Counted from the stretch's first letter, positions 43,101-53,897 are shown. The stretch: DNA of 64,000 nucleotides from Agelaius tricolor (GCA_023055355.1 JALJCS010000006.1:31874501-31938500); one strand, 5' to 3'. Made by a program: numbers and translations. Notes: generated from the letters alone by a model not told the origin.

Positions 43101-44020
43101 ATTTCCAGCAAAAAGAGTTTTTGCATAAGAAGGACAGATAATCTGGGAAATGCATCACCTAATGTTTTATTGTGATAAATACTGCTCTTCAGCTTCTGCA
43201 GCTATACAACTTCTTAATGTTTGTCACTGGTCTCCAAGGTATAGAAGAAAGACATGTCTTAATTGTAAATTTACACATGCTTTATTACCGGTGCAATGGC
43301 ATGAACACATTTAACAGGATTGTCATTCCAGTTAATTATGCTGATTCTGACATGTACCTATCTCATCTAAAATTGATAGTGCCTTTTGACCAGTTAGTAG
43401 CATCAGTGTGTTGTGTCTTTCTCTCAAAGGTTAAGCGTGTTAGGGGCCAGAGAAGAGCAGGAGAAAAGAGCCCTTGCATACCAAGTGAACACCAACAGAT
43501 CAGCAGCAGAACCTCCTTTTAAGAAAACTGTAGACAGCTGAACCCCAGCACATGTTCTGCATTTCTGTGTCTGCCCCAGCCACAGCACACCTGCCCCAGG
43601 CAAAGACAACAATCTCCATTATGCCTAATGGTAAACAACACTGTTCCAGCCCCTCAGAAACTCTTGGCCTTGCTCACAATGTGTAGAACCCAGCACCCAA
43701 GCAGATGGTAACACTTATTGAAGATATTAAAGCAGAAGAAAAGCCAGCAGAAAAGGAGGCAACTATTAGAGAACGCGTTGTGACTAGGGAAAAAAACAAT
43801 TTCCATGTTTTCCCTGGAGCAGAAGTCTGTGAATTCCAGACTGAAGAAATTGGGGGAAGACATGAGATCAACAGCAAACAACAAACAAGGGTCCAATGAC
43901 AATAAAACATCACCCTTACCCTCAGAAGAGTTATCAACACTCAGATCAAAGCCTCATTTTCAAACCTCACACTGGGAAGGAAACTGCACATAATATTCCT
44001 TTCTTTCCCATACACTCCAG
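28104..44020. other. Gene desert
   Basis: Mostly AT-rich unique DNA without a supportable gene. The patch at about 36050-36230 has homeodomain-like words (GATTAATTAG) and looks enhancer-like. The stretch 41200-41850 is clearly GC-richer than its neighbours, with two AGGTCAC half-sites near 41230 and 41306, and could be regulatory. Confidence 0.6.
39113..39160 (+). repeat. 16-bp imperfect tandem repeat, three copies
   Basis: Units start at 39113, 39129 and 39145, each beginning cctattga or cctactga, with drift in the second half. A small local slippage product. Confidence 0.75.
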
Positions 44021-44097
44021 AGGAAGGAAGGAAGGAAGGAAGGAAGGAAGGAAGGAAGGAAGGAAGGAAGGAAGGAAGGAAGGAAGGAAGGAAGGAA
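44021..44097 (+). repeat. (GGAA)19 microsatellite
   Basis: A pure run of the tetranucleotide GGAA, the same unit as the larger array at 50639. It reads as Glu-Gly-Arg-Lys repeats in one frame, a composition artefact. Confidence 0.95.
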
Positions 44098-47000
44098 TCT
44101 GCTTTTGTAGAAAATGTATTAAAAAATCTTCATTTTCTATCCTGTGGTTCTCATGCCTTTTAAAGAAAAGCAAGCTGTTTTGGTCTATCAAAAGCATAAA
44201 ACCATGGGTGATGGTAGGCAAACTAAAGAGTGAAAGGACCTGGAAGAAAAAAACCTTGAGGAGTTGAAAATTCATTAAATAAGAGCAATCCTGTTGGACA
44301 TTAGTGTGAAGTGTAACTTGAAATGCATCTCTGTGTAATATGGAATTTCACACTGTGCTTGGGAAAGGAAAAACTATCACCACTGAGTTCTCTTTTCTCT
44401 GTTCTGTGCACCCACTCCTGCCCCTACTCCTGGGCAGCTGTTTCTCCTTACAGCTTCCTCACTGCTCTGTAGCCAGTATTCTTGGGGACAGTGGCAGCAG
44501 TGTCCAGCAAAGCTCCTGCAGAGCTGTCCTTCTTCCTTCTCCACACAAGCCTTGCCCTTTTGACCACCTTCATTCCAACCTTCCATTGTAGCAATGGAAG
44601 AACTGCACCCAAGGCTGGAGAAGGCAAGCTCTGAAGTCTGGAAAAGGCTTGGGTCACTCAAGAACTTGTCTCCTAGCTGTGCATAAGCATCTGGGAAACA
44701 TCTAGATAAAGCTTGATTTTTAATATTCTTTTAAGGAGGAGAGTACAATGGATGCAAGGAAGAATTCATTTCCTCCATCTTCCTAAAAAGACTTTTTCAG
44801 CTATTTAGCTTTGAGTACATCTAGAGTTCATTTTGCTGGTCAAGAAAAAGCCATATTTTCAGTAGTGGCATTCTGGCTAAGCCCACACACTCCTGCTCAC
44901 AATTAAAGGGATGTTGTCACATGACAGCTCAAGGGGTGTCCTTCAGATCCAGCTGACAGGATCTCTGGAGCAGAGCACTGTGCCTGCCTTTGGACAAACT
45001 CACATTAAGCAGGTATGTCTCAAGACAGTGCTGCTGACAGATTTCATTCCTTTTTCCCTCTTTTTTTCGAGCTCATATAATGATTATCTCATGAATAGTG
45101 TGACTTTTGGGGCTACTTCCACACTCCTTTTTCTGAGAAGCTCCCCACTGAAAATACTAGGCCTTTTAATATAGCACAAATACAGCAGAAGTTAACCTTT
45201 TGTGATGAAAGGAAATCTATTTGATGCCTGTTGGCATTTTTTTTACTCTAAATATTTTACTACAATAATAATTTTTTAAAAAGTCCTACCATCTGAGATG
45301 CAAACAATATATCTTAGATTATTTAATCTTCACTTAAATGCAGACTGGTTTTTTCCAAAGGCTGATATATATTCCTTGCCCTGGAGAATATTTAGAGACA
45401 AACCTAATTTTAAGGCTCAGGCTGGACTCCATCACTTTTAGTGTTGCTGCTCCAAACTAATAAGGAATTGCACTAAACAAAATACCTGCTTTAAGGATTA
45501 AAAACATGAAATAATGTGCCTCATTCTCATGAATCCTATAGGACACACCCAAGCACCATTAGATCGCTCTTTTCCTTCAACATGGACACTTTAGACACGT
45601 CAGCACATGGGGCAGCTCTCAAAGGTGCTTCTCCAAGGAAAATGGCTGGTGGAATTTCCTCTATGTAGTAACTGCATCCTTCTCACTCTGAGGTTCCACG
45701 CTGAGTGCAGACACCAGGGCTACAGGGGACCCTGTACAGCTGCATGGGGATGGCTGTCCCACCTGGCTGAACATGCATCCTGCCCTCAAGGAAAGGGGCC
45801 ACGTTTGTCTTAGCCAACGCACACCTGAATGCAGTTAATATTGTTCAGCTCTTCCATTCATCTCCTGGCCAGTATTTCAGTCTCTAAGAGGAAAGGAATT
45901 TTATGAAATAAAGATCTAAGGGCTGAAAATGTGCCTGCAGAGGAGTGGGGGGCGGGGAGTGTGACAAACCTTGCAGCCCATGTGAAAGGTTGCTTTGCTT
46001 CTAGACCAAAGGGGAGGAGGCCTGATTCTGCTCCCATGCTAGATAAGCAGATATCCTGCAGGCAAGCAAAGCTGGCAACAGGCTGAAATTGCGGTGAGAG
46101 TTGAAAAGCTTGTTTTTCTATATGCACAACAAACCAGAAACGTTGACAGAAAAGTAAAAGAACATCTGCTCATGCTGATCTATGAATGCTTTTCCTGGAT
46201 CCATTAACCTCCTTTCTTTGTCTGTCTCTCTTTTTTTCCTAAACTGAAAATTATCATTTTAAATATTCAAGGCTTTCATTTCTCTATTGATCAAATTCAA
46301 TCTCCTTAGCTACAGCTAAATACTCTGTGAGGTCCTCCGACCAAAGATTATCTGCCTCGCAATTAGAACTCATTTTTAATACAACAGGCGGGAAATAGAG
46401 AACCACAGCTGCCGAATCAATACAACTATAAATTACATGGGAAAGGAAACGGTAGCATCCTTGCTTGAAACAACAGATTTATTATCAAAGAGGATGGTAT
46501 TTTATCGACAGAGTACATAAGTTTTATAAAGAAAGAGAGAAGGAGACACAGAGAGAGAAATCAATGTTAACATGGGCTCACCGTTGCTTTAAATGCTGCA
46601 TTTGTGGTAACTAATTTTCATTTCTTTTTTTAATTTATAAAATGTCACACTGAAAAATGTTTACTGGCTAAAAAATCCTGTCCGGATAATTTTTTAAGGC
46701 AAAACCCCACTGATTTTAATGAATAAGATCTGAAGAAGAAGGTCCCATTGTGTGTTCTGTATTTTATCCTGGTTAAGACTGGTTACTAAAGGACTTCCTC
46801 CATTCCCATATTCTGATATCATCGTTCAGGTTGCAGCTATGGCTTGTATTTAAACTTCAAAAGATTTGCATTTATTTTGATTCCCACCTACAGAATAGGC
46901 TGAGAAAAATTGTTATTTCTGATAGCAACAAATACTTTATAATGCATCACCTTCCCCTTCCACAATCAGAATTCATCTATGGTTGATTACATATAGGATA

Positions 47001-48929
47001 CCAAAAAAAAAAAAAAAAAAAAAACGAACCTGTGATCAGGAGGTTTCTTGCTAGATTTTCACTGCTTTCAGTGCACAGTCTGCCCTGTTGTCTTTTCAGT
47101 GAAAAGCAAAGGGGGAATTTTTGCCTGTTGCTGAATGTGGTGTTTCCAGTTAGGGTCTGATCCAAAGTCCAAGGTAACAGCTATGTCTTCTTCTCTTTCA
47201 GCTCCAGCAAAATTGGGAGTCACCCTGTATGGCTGACCAGTCTCAAAACACATCATGATGTTCAAAAAAGGGGATTACATAGAGATTATCTGGATTTCTA
47301 GCATCTCTCTTCTGATTTGCAATCAAACTGTCTTGTTAGAGGGTCCTAAGCAGAATTTTCTGTGGGTTTGGCTGCATTCCTTATATACCTTACTGTATAA
47401 ATGCTGTTCAACCCCTGGGGTGAGAAAGATTTGATCTGAAGAGAGAAAACTTATCTTTACTGGTGGATTACCAGGCTCAATGAGGCTAATTTTTGGATTG
47501 GCAGATTTGTGGGTCTCAGGTGAGCTGAGTCTCCCTGAGCAATGAGCCACGGTAGGTCCCACTCAAAGCCAAGATACGTATCAGGTACAAGCCTCAAAAT
47601 CAAATCTTTCAAACCTTGCAGTTTGTGAGCTGACTTGAAAGAAGCTTGGGTGATGCCTTTTTACATGAATCTAAGTTTTTGGGGACATACATGTTCCTAT
47701 GGATATAGAAAAACACTGCATGTTTCCTGTGCAGTGGGATCTGAGCTCTGTCTCTAAAGACTGTTCTTCTCAGGCCCTTTTTGCCCCACCTTCTGTTTCC
47801 ATGATCACTGCCTTGCCTCATAGCACTGTCAGAAACAGAGAAAATAAAATATACAGGGGAATGTAATGAACTGCAAAGCCCCATGGGGTCCTGCCTGTCT
47901 GCAATACCCACTTCTATGTCTAAGCATATTGTTCATGTTAATACTGTTTGCTGGTAGGAGTGTTCCTCCAAGATAACATTTTTGTGCAGTGAAATATGCA
48001 TGGCTCTCAGATGGCTCAGCTCAGATGGGATCACCTTTCAGTTTCTAGACAGTGGGGTTTTTTTACCCTTTTTTTTCCCCCATCACAGCTTGAAGAACAC
48101 AACACTATCCTACCAATGCCTTTTATTTTAGGACCCATCTGTCCACAGAACTATGCAAGGATGTTAAATCCACTGATAGTGCAGAGCTGTGCTGCAGGGA
48201 TTTTATTTCTTGCAAAATAGAGTATTCTGGTCCAAGTGTCTACATTTACTGGGTGCTAGTGGGAATATTTTACAACTATGCTAAGAAAATAAATTGAGGT
48301 TTGGATGACATTTCCACTGCAACTGATGTTTTGCACTAGAGTTATTTGATGTAATATGCCCATAGCAAAAGTAAAGAAAAAGCTTGGTTTTATTGGAACA
48401 GAAGAGTTTCAATTAAAACTATGTAGAGATTCCCACTTCTGTGGCTTAGCCCCTTCCATGACCTTCACCTACTTATGATGTGGGAAGTTTGGACACGTGG
48501 TTGTTCTCCAAGACCTCTCCAATATGCCCCCACTGCTCCCAGAAGGGGTCTGTGATTTATACAGGTGTGCTTTGCACCTGAAGGTTCGCTGGTGTGCAGT
48601 GGAGGAGGCCCCCTGTTTCCACCACCAGCCTCATCCTCACCCCCATCTCTTTTCATTACTTAACGAAGCTGGTCTCCTGTGTTTTCTCTGCTCTTTATTG
48701 CTTGTCACCGGGACTGAGTGACTGCTGAAGATGAGAGGGGATGAGGAGTGTGAAGAGGGAAGCTTCTGCCTTTGGTCTGAGCCTGGCGGGGAATGATGAA
48801 AAACACATGGGCTATGAAAAAGTCCAGTCCAACTTTCTGTTTACCGAGCTCCCTAGAAACGTCAACATCTGTCACCAAGTTACCCCTAAAAGGGGCACCC
48901 CTTGCTACAGGACCCCGATGGCAGGTCCC
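44098..48929. other. Gene desert, right part
   Basis: AT-rich unique DNA. The stretch 46310-46530 is complex, CpG-bearing and repeat-free and looks like a conserved non-coding element. Nothing else is identified except the A22 run at 47003. Confidence 0.6.
47003..47024 (+). repeat. A22 homopolymer
   Basis: Uninterrupted A run. No retrotransposed body or target-site duplication is evident upstream. Confidence 0.9.
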
Positions 48930-49204
48930 ATCCCTCTTCCCCCAGCACGGGCTGGAGCGGAGGGGTGTTGACAGAGGGAAAGGGAGGTTATCCGGGATTT
49001 GGTGATGGCTGTATTAATAGACAAAGGACACCAGAAGCGATATCCCCGGCTCGGCGCTGCCGTGCCACCTCAGGCCCGGCCAGCCGGCCCGCAGAGATGG
49101 GGTGGGCGCCTGGGCACCCCTGGGGTGAGCCTGACTGTCGCCGTTCAGCAGGCGGGTCCCGTGGAGAGACCCGCCGAACCGGGTGCGAGGAGCGCGGCCG
49201 CCGC

Positions 49205-49274
49205 GCACCGCGCACCGTGCACCGCGCACCGCGTACCGCGCACCGCGTACCATGTACCGTGCACCGCGTACCGC
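49205..49274 (+). repeat. Heptamer minisatellite (GYACCGY)10
   Basis: Ten consecutive 7-base units vary only as gcaccgc, gcaccgt, gtaccgc, gtaccat and gtaccgt. The only variable positions are mainly C/T, consistent with CpG decay of an original gcaccgc array. Confidence 0.9.
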
Positions 49275-49310
49275 GCCCCCGCCGCCCCCGCCGCCCCCGC
49301 CGCCCCCGCG
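49275..49310 (+). repeat. Nonamer repeat (GCCCCCGCC)4
   Basis: Four 9-base units directly follow the heptamer array; the last unit ends in g. Confidence 0.85.
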
Positions 49311-49320
49311 CCCGGCGCCG

Positions 49321-49350
49321 AGCGGAGCGGAGCGGAGCGGAGAGGAGCGG
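49321..49350 (+). repeat. Pentamer repeat (AGCGG)6
   Basis: Six 5-base units, one of them agagg, beside the nonamer array inside the same CpG island. Confidence 0.85.
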
Positions 49351-49369
49351 CCCGGCGGCCGTAGCCCCG

Positions 49370-49480
49370 CTCCGCTGTTATTCCAATCCACACAACGAAT
49401 TTCCCTCGTATTAGTCATTTCATGAAGATCAAATACAAAGACAGCTGCGAATGAAATCGATCCCAACAAAATGTGTTAGT
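49370..49480. promoter_or_regulatory. Conserved-looking non-coding block next to the 49-kb island
   Basis: An abrupt change from GC repeats to complex, balanced sequence with homeodomain-like and GATCAAA/ATCGAT words. It looks like an enhancer core by composition alone; no alignment was possible. Confidence 0.3.
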
Positions 49481-49649
49481 GAAGGGTTCAGTCTAAGTAG
49501 ATATTTCCTTGTTCTTTTTTTAATCTTTAATTTATAATAGTCGATAGTATATTGCTATTTTTTTACTTTTATTTTCTTTTTTTTTTTTTACCTCTTTTCT
49601 GGCGGTGAAGTTACAACCCCGCATGGGATAGAGTTAGGACCTGCATAAG

Positions 49650-49800
49650 TGCCTTTGCAAAACCAAGCTTGTTGGAGGCAAAGAGGAACCGCTGCGCAGC
49701 GCCGAGACGCCGGGCGGGCATCGAGACGGGCACTGGGGCAGGGTGCGCTCGTCCCCTGCTCTCCACCCCTCGGACACTGTCTACAACTCTGGCGAGCAAA
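49650..49800. other. Small CpG-rich patch
   Basis: A short CpG-dense segment between AT-rich stretches, part of the GC-rich domain 3' of HOXA1. No gene is supported. Confidence 0.4.
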
Positions 49801-50081
49801 ACGCTCCATGAGTCCCTGTATATTCCCAATCCCTCCGCCTGCCGCTGGCTGCACCCCATCTGAGACCGATGTGAACACAGGCACTAGAGTTTGTGATTGA
49901 GATTAGCTTCGTACCTCCCGCTGCCCCCCTTGTATTTGGGGTATTTGATTTTTTTTTCTTTTCTTTTTGCTATTTTTACTTTCTTGATGGGGAGAAGTTT
50001 TGAAATACGTTGAGTTTGTGTTTATAAAATGGGCACTCGGAGAAATCATCAACTGGCTACCGGTTTTGTTGTAGTCCTGGC

Positions 50082-50098
50082 TGGTCATTATTTGACCA
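50082..50098. promoter_or_regulatory. Inverted nuclear-receptor half-sites (IR5)
   Basis: A perfect 6-base inverted repeat, TGGTCA and TGACCA, separated by TTATT. GGTCA is the nuclear-receptor half-site. The spacing of five is not a standard high-affinity arrangement, so function is uncertain. It lies 1.8 kb from the DR5 RARE. Confidence 0.3.
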
Positions 50099-50638
50099 CA
50101 TTTTTATCAGAACCAGTAGTTCTGATTTAACTTTCTGAGATATATACTTTCAAGGAAAATATATTGGAAGGCCAAAATAACAGTAAAAGTAATAGCTGAA
50201 ACATTCTCCATGTGGAACAAAGGCTTACACTGTGTCACTTCCCTATAAAAAGTAGCACAGGAGCATTCTCTGGATCCATTCCTGTTCGTATTAGTGAAAT
50301 GTGTAATCCTTTCGAAGTTGCATGGCAAAGAGCACTCCTGCATGATCAAAATTAACACAGTTTTCTCCCAGATGCCTAGGCACAAGAGAAGACTTTCTTT
50401 CCCTAGAGCACCCGTTGATTCCATTGGTCTTTCCAAGCTTGAAACAGGAGAAACTGTGACCTGTAATATTTTATGACACATCAACCATAAAAGAATAATG
50501 TTAACAATGAGAGTTGGCCAAGTAGTGTGCCTAAGGGAGAAAAGGAATGTTTGTCTTGGAAAAGGAGAAAGGCAAAAGGGAAAGAGAAAGAGGGAGAGGA
50601 AAAAAGAAAAAGTGAAAAAGGCAGACAAAAAAAAAAAA

Positions 50639-50754
50639 GGAAGGAAGGAAGGAAGGAAGGAAGGAAGGAAGGAAGGAAGGAAGGAAGGAAGGAAGGAAGG
50701 AAGGAAGGAAGGAAGGAAGGAAGGAAGGAAGGAAGGAAGGAAGGAAGGAAGGAA

Positions 50755-50836
<82 letters not shown>
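50639..50836 (+). repeat. Compound (GGAA)30-(GAAA)19 microsatellite
   Basis: About 120 bp of GGAA (50639-50758) passes directly into about 78 bp of GAAA. It is preceded by an impure purine tract from about 50527, giving a 300-bp purine-only-like strand. It is the longest simple repeat in the window and lies between two CpG-rich patches, 1.1 kb from the RARE. Confidence 0.95.
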
Positions 50837-50837
<1 letters not shown>

Positions 50838-51029
50838 TCTTAAAATACATTACATATCTGTTTATTCATATATCATTAATTTATTATTTATGTAATGCTT
50901 TTTTTGTGGTTGCAAATTTACTGTGATCTCACAGAGCTAATTGCTAAAGAAAAACTCACAAGAGATCTTGCTCCTAAGCTGACGCAAAAAACATTCCTAA
51001 ACTACTCTTTCCCCCTTCAATGAAAAAGT

Positions 51030-51280
51030 CATCCCGGTGTTCCCGCCGGCTCCAGGGCCCTGCGGTGCCGCGGACGGGAGCAGTCTCGGTGTCCCCCGGG
51101 GCCGTCCCCAGCGCGGCGCTGCCGCCCGGGCTCTCCCGCGGGCGGCCCCGGGCTCCGGCCTTGCTCGGAGCATCCCCGGGGCCTGGCCGGGAGCTCATCG
51201 CCTTCCGTGCCCAGGGTCCCCGGACAGCTCCTGGGTGGGAGGCGGCATCGCTCCGGAACAGCACTTTGCCGGTAAAAAGC
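51030..51280. other. CpG island 0.6 kb from the RARE
   Basis: A CpG-dense segment between the purine tract and the RARE enhancer. Both strands are open in several frames because stops are rare in this composition. It may be a CpG-rich element coupled to the enhancer or a start site for a non-coding RNA. Confidence 0.5.
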
Positions 51281-51778
51281 AGCTCGAGTCCATGGCCCAA
51301 ACGTGAGCTGCCATTAGAGAGTTACTAATAAATCCCTATTAAGCACGCATTTATTCAGTGATTATATGAACTTTAGCCTTTGCAGAGTCCCAGCAATTAA
51401 CGGCGACGTCCATCGCGTTTTGCCCAGATTTCTACTCTTTTCCCATTCAGGATGGAGAGGGGAGCACGGCTCCACCAGCGCCTCCAGCTGCCAGGTGCCT
51501 CTCCAGCCATCCCTTTCCTCATCGCCGCTGAGGAGAAAGCCCCAAACACCCCTCCCTTTGTCCCCGGACCCCCGCTTGAAAATGCCGGGTGCTTTACGAG
51601 ATGGCTCTTTTTTCCCCTCACTCCGGTACCTCTGGCCGGGGATACCCGCCTGAGCGTGGGATGCAGCGCGGGGAAGATGCCGAGTTTTTGCTGTCTCCGC
51701 AAAACAACGGAAAGCTGTTAAAATTTAGTAAAAATATTCTGGGCAAAAGTGAGAGGAAAGTTGCCGCTGCTGGGAGAC

Positions 51779-51805
51779 AGAGAGAGAGAGAGAGAGGGAG
51801 AGGGA
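51779..51805 (+). repeat. (GA)n repeat
   Basis: A short GA/GAGG run directly left of the RARE enhancer block; GA runs can bind GAGA-type factors. Confidence 0.75.
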
Positions 51806-52175
51806 TGACTCTGTAATTGTTGCCTTTATCAAGGCTGTGAGATTAACTACTGGGATTTATTCTAAAGTGACCCATCACCGAATTCATTTCTGCTTGAACT
51901 TTCGGTGAACCTGAGATTAAAGAGGGGAGAGCAGCTAAGCAGTTTGTTGTTAGCTGCCTTTTCAACAGCCCTTTCAGACTGAGTAAATATTGATCGGTTT
52001 CAATCTGATTGCCCCAGAGGAAAACACCAAAGCATCTCAATAGCCTCCAAAAGTAAACTTTAAAGGTGAACAGCAGAAATGGCCTTAAGTATGATAGGAA
52101 GATACTAAACTCCGTTTGACATTTGAATGCGATTTGTGTTGACCGATTTTGATGCGATGCGGGTTTTTTCTTCAT
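51800..52175. promoter_or_regulatory. Probable HOXA1 3' RA-responsive enhancer core
   Basis: This repeat-free block surrounds the DR5 element and contains several developmental-factor-like words, such as TTTATCAAGG near 51826 and a homeodomain-like GATTAA at 51915. The limits are set by eye between the GA repeat at 51780 and the T/A runs after 52200. In mouse the equivalent fragment drives early neural Hoxa1 expression in response to retinoic acid. Its activity here is inferred from the RARE. Confidence 0.6.
51895..51911 (-). promoter_or_regulatory. HOXA1 3' retinoic acid response element (DR5)
   Basis: The minus strand reads GGTTCA-CCGAA-AGTTCA: two direct nuclear-receptor half-sites with a five-base spacer. 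This is the same core I recall for the mouse and human Hoxa1 3' RARE, which binds RAR-RXR heterodimers. It lies 3,073 bp beyond the HOXA1 stop codon, a little closer than in mouse (about 5 kb). The surrounding sequence (about 51800-52170) is AT-balanced and lacks simple repeats, as expected of a conserved enhancer. Confidence 0.93.
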
Positions 52176-52199
52176 TTTTCACCCTGAGATTCTAGAGAG

Positions 52200-53270
52200 A
52201 ATTTTTTTTTTTAATTTTAAAATGTGTAAAAAAAAATCCTTACAACCTGAAGGGTAAATTGATGCCTTCATTTAAAACGTTCTGTCGGGGGGTGAGGGGG
52301 GTGGTTAGCGATATTTTTGTGGTAGAAACTATAAACTAGAGATTTTAATTTTTCTTCACCGCACCCCTGAACCCGAAGGTTGATGATATCGAAATAGTAT
52401 TAACGCTAACAAAATGAGACAGGATCGGGAGGTTTGGAGGGTCTTTACTTGAAATATATTATGACTGCGGGGTGGCAAGGGGGTGAGAAATATATACATA
52501 CATTATATATGTATGTATGTATGTATATGGGGTTTGGGCTTGGAAGGAGATGGGATTCTTTGCCCGCAAATCACGAATCTCAGATTGACGCACTGACAAG
52601 CGTCTTGTCTCTCGTATTTAGGGTGTAATTTATGGCCGCTCTTTCTAACACATTAGGTCAACACCGGTGGAATCGAGTTGTAGATCCGGATTCCAGCAAT
52701 GTTTAGATCCAGATTTCGATATTGAAATGCCCTCATTGGCATGTTAATGCCACTTTAACACATCCAAGACTCTGGAAGAAGGCCATCTGTTTTGCTTTGT
52801 GGCTTTACACTAATAAACAAAAGGTAAAGTATATGGCAGGCGGGGAAATGAAAGAAATAGAGGCATCGGCGGGAGCCTTTGGAGACAGCCCCGCTCCCTT
52901 GCAGTTAGCTCGGCTCTTGATATGGCCGCCGCGCCTTGCAAATCAGGGCTTGTCTCTTTTGACACCGAAGTGAAGAAAATTTCCTTGACTCTCTGCGGAC
53001 CCCGCAAAGCGAAGCCTGCGTGGGCAGAGCAGCCTCAGGAGAAGCCCGGTAGCACTTCCCGCAGCTGGGCCGGGTGAAGGAGATGTTAGGCGTGTTTGCC
53101 TTGTAATTCAAGAGGCATTAGTGACTTGAGACATGCCCCGTCCAGCTGAGCATGCCTCTGCTGTGTCCTGCCACCCAGGTTCTCCCCACAGAGGCTCCTC
53201 TCCCTTCCCCACCTGCTGTTCACTTGACATTTCTTGGAACAGTTATTATATTTACCTGCGAGAGCTTTCT
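52200..53270. other. Spacer between the RARE enhancer and the poly-G run
   Basis: Mixed sequence without a gene. An inverted repeat, tggcat-gtta-atgcca, lies at 52737-52752. GC rises from 52860 to 53060. Some of this is probably enhancer sequence. Confidence 0.5.
52493..52528 (+). repeat. AT-rich (TATG)/(ATAC) repeat
   Basis: Alternating purine-pyrimidine run with TATG units and a partly self-complementary first half (atacata ... tatgtat), able to form a cruciform. Confidence 0.75.
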
Positions 53271-53280
53271 CTTGTACACT

Positions 53281-53311
53281 GGGGGGGGGGGGGGGGGGGG
53301 GGGGCGGGGGG
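53281..53311 (+). repeat. Poly-G run (G24-C-G6)
   Basis: Twenty-four G in a row, then C, then six G. It is a strong G-quadruplex candidate. The exact length is likely to be variable and error-prone in assembly. It lies about 0.65 kb beyond the predicted HOXA1 poly(A) signal. Confidence 0.9.
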
Positions 53312-53878
53312 TCGGGCACGGAGAAAGAGGGGAAGGGACGGTGGAATGGGCTGGGGTTAACACCAAAAACACCCTGGGAGCCATCTTCCACTTTGGCACC
53401 CCATCAAGCGCCGGGGATAGCAGCTTGGGGTGGCAGAGGGAAGTAGGACAAGCTTAGTGCCCAGGCTAATTAAATGCGCGGTCCTTGGAGAGGGGTCTGC
53501 AGTGTGAGGAAAGACTGGCTGAAGAGAGTTTCTGCTTTTGAAGGGTGCTCTGTTTATTTAAGTGTCAGCATCCATCCCGAGGTGAAAAGGTTAGCACTTG
53601 ACCCAGGAAGTTCTCCTGTTTGTGCTTCAGAATTAGATTGGTATCATAAATTCCTCCCAGTTACAGAGAATGGAGAGAAGGGCCTTATATTGTCTAAAAA
53701 TAATATTATTTGAGCATAGGAGAGGAAGAAGTTTTGTGTAGGAAGTCAGATTGGGCAGCCAGAGCTCTGACTCTGACAAAACAACATAGGAGGGGTTGTG
53801 AGACTCTTACTCCCTTTTCCCTTTGGAAAGACCCCAGTAGAAGAAAAGAAGGGAAACGAAAGTGCTGAGCCCAGCCTG

Positions 53879-53897
53879 TGACTCAGCGCTGACGTCA
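53879..53897 (+). promoter_or_regulatory. Composite AP-1/MARE and CRE site
   Basis: TGACTCA (53879-53885) and TGACGTCA (53890-53897) lie four bases apart, and GC/GCTGAC flanks give MARE-like half-sites. MAF, AP-1 and CREB families recognise such words. It is just past the predicted HOXA1 transcript end. Confidence 0.45.

Larger units (their letters stand above)
48930..49400. other. CpG island 3' of HOXA1 (about 49 kb)
   Basis: An isolated CpG-dense segment in AT-rich surroundings, 5.6 kb beyond the HOXA1 stop. Its right half is built from three adjoining GC-rich tandem repeats (units of 7, 9 and 5 bases). Such an island may be a promoter of a non-coding RNA or a CpG-rich enhancer. No splice-supported gene is seen. 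Confidence 0.6.

Noticed and set aside
46981..47024. A22 run as the tail of a retrocopy
   Set aside because: No processed gene body, LINE 3' end or target-site duplication could be seen next to it.
1..48900. SKAP2 exons or a mir-10 hairpin
   Set aside because: No SKAP2-like peptide was found in the open frames, and mir-10 lies near group 4-5 HOX genes, outside this window.
49205..49274. CRISPR-like regular array
   Set aside because: The units adjoin without spacers; it is a minisatellite in a vertebrate genome.
48902..49469. Several 120-170 codon frames over the 49-kb CpG island
   Set aside because: GC-rich tandem repeats lack stop codons in many frames at once; no frame shows coding character.
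50107..50926. Long open frames through the GGAA/GAAA array on both strands
   Set aside because: The residues are pure translations of the tetranucleotide repeats (Lys-Glu-Gly-Arg or Phe-Leu-Pro-Ser).
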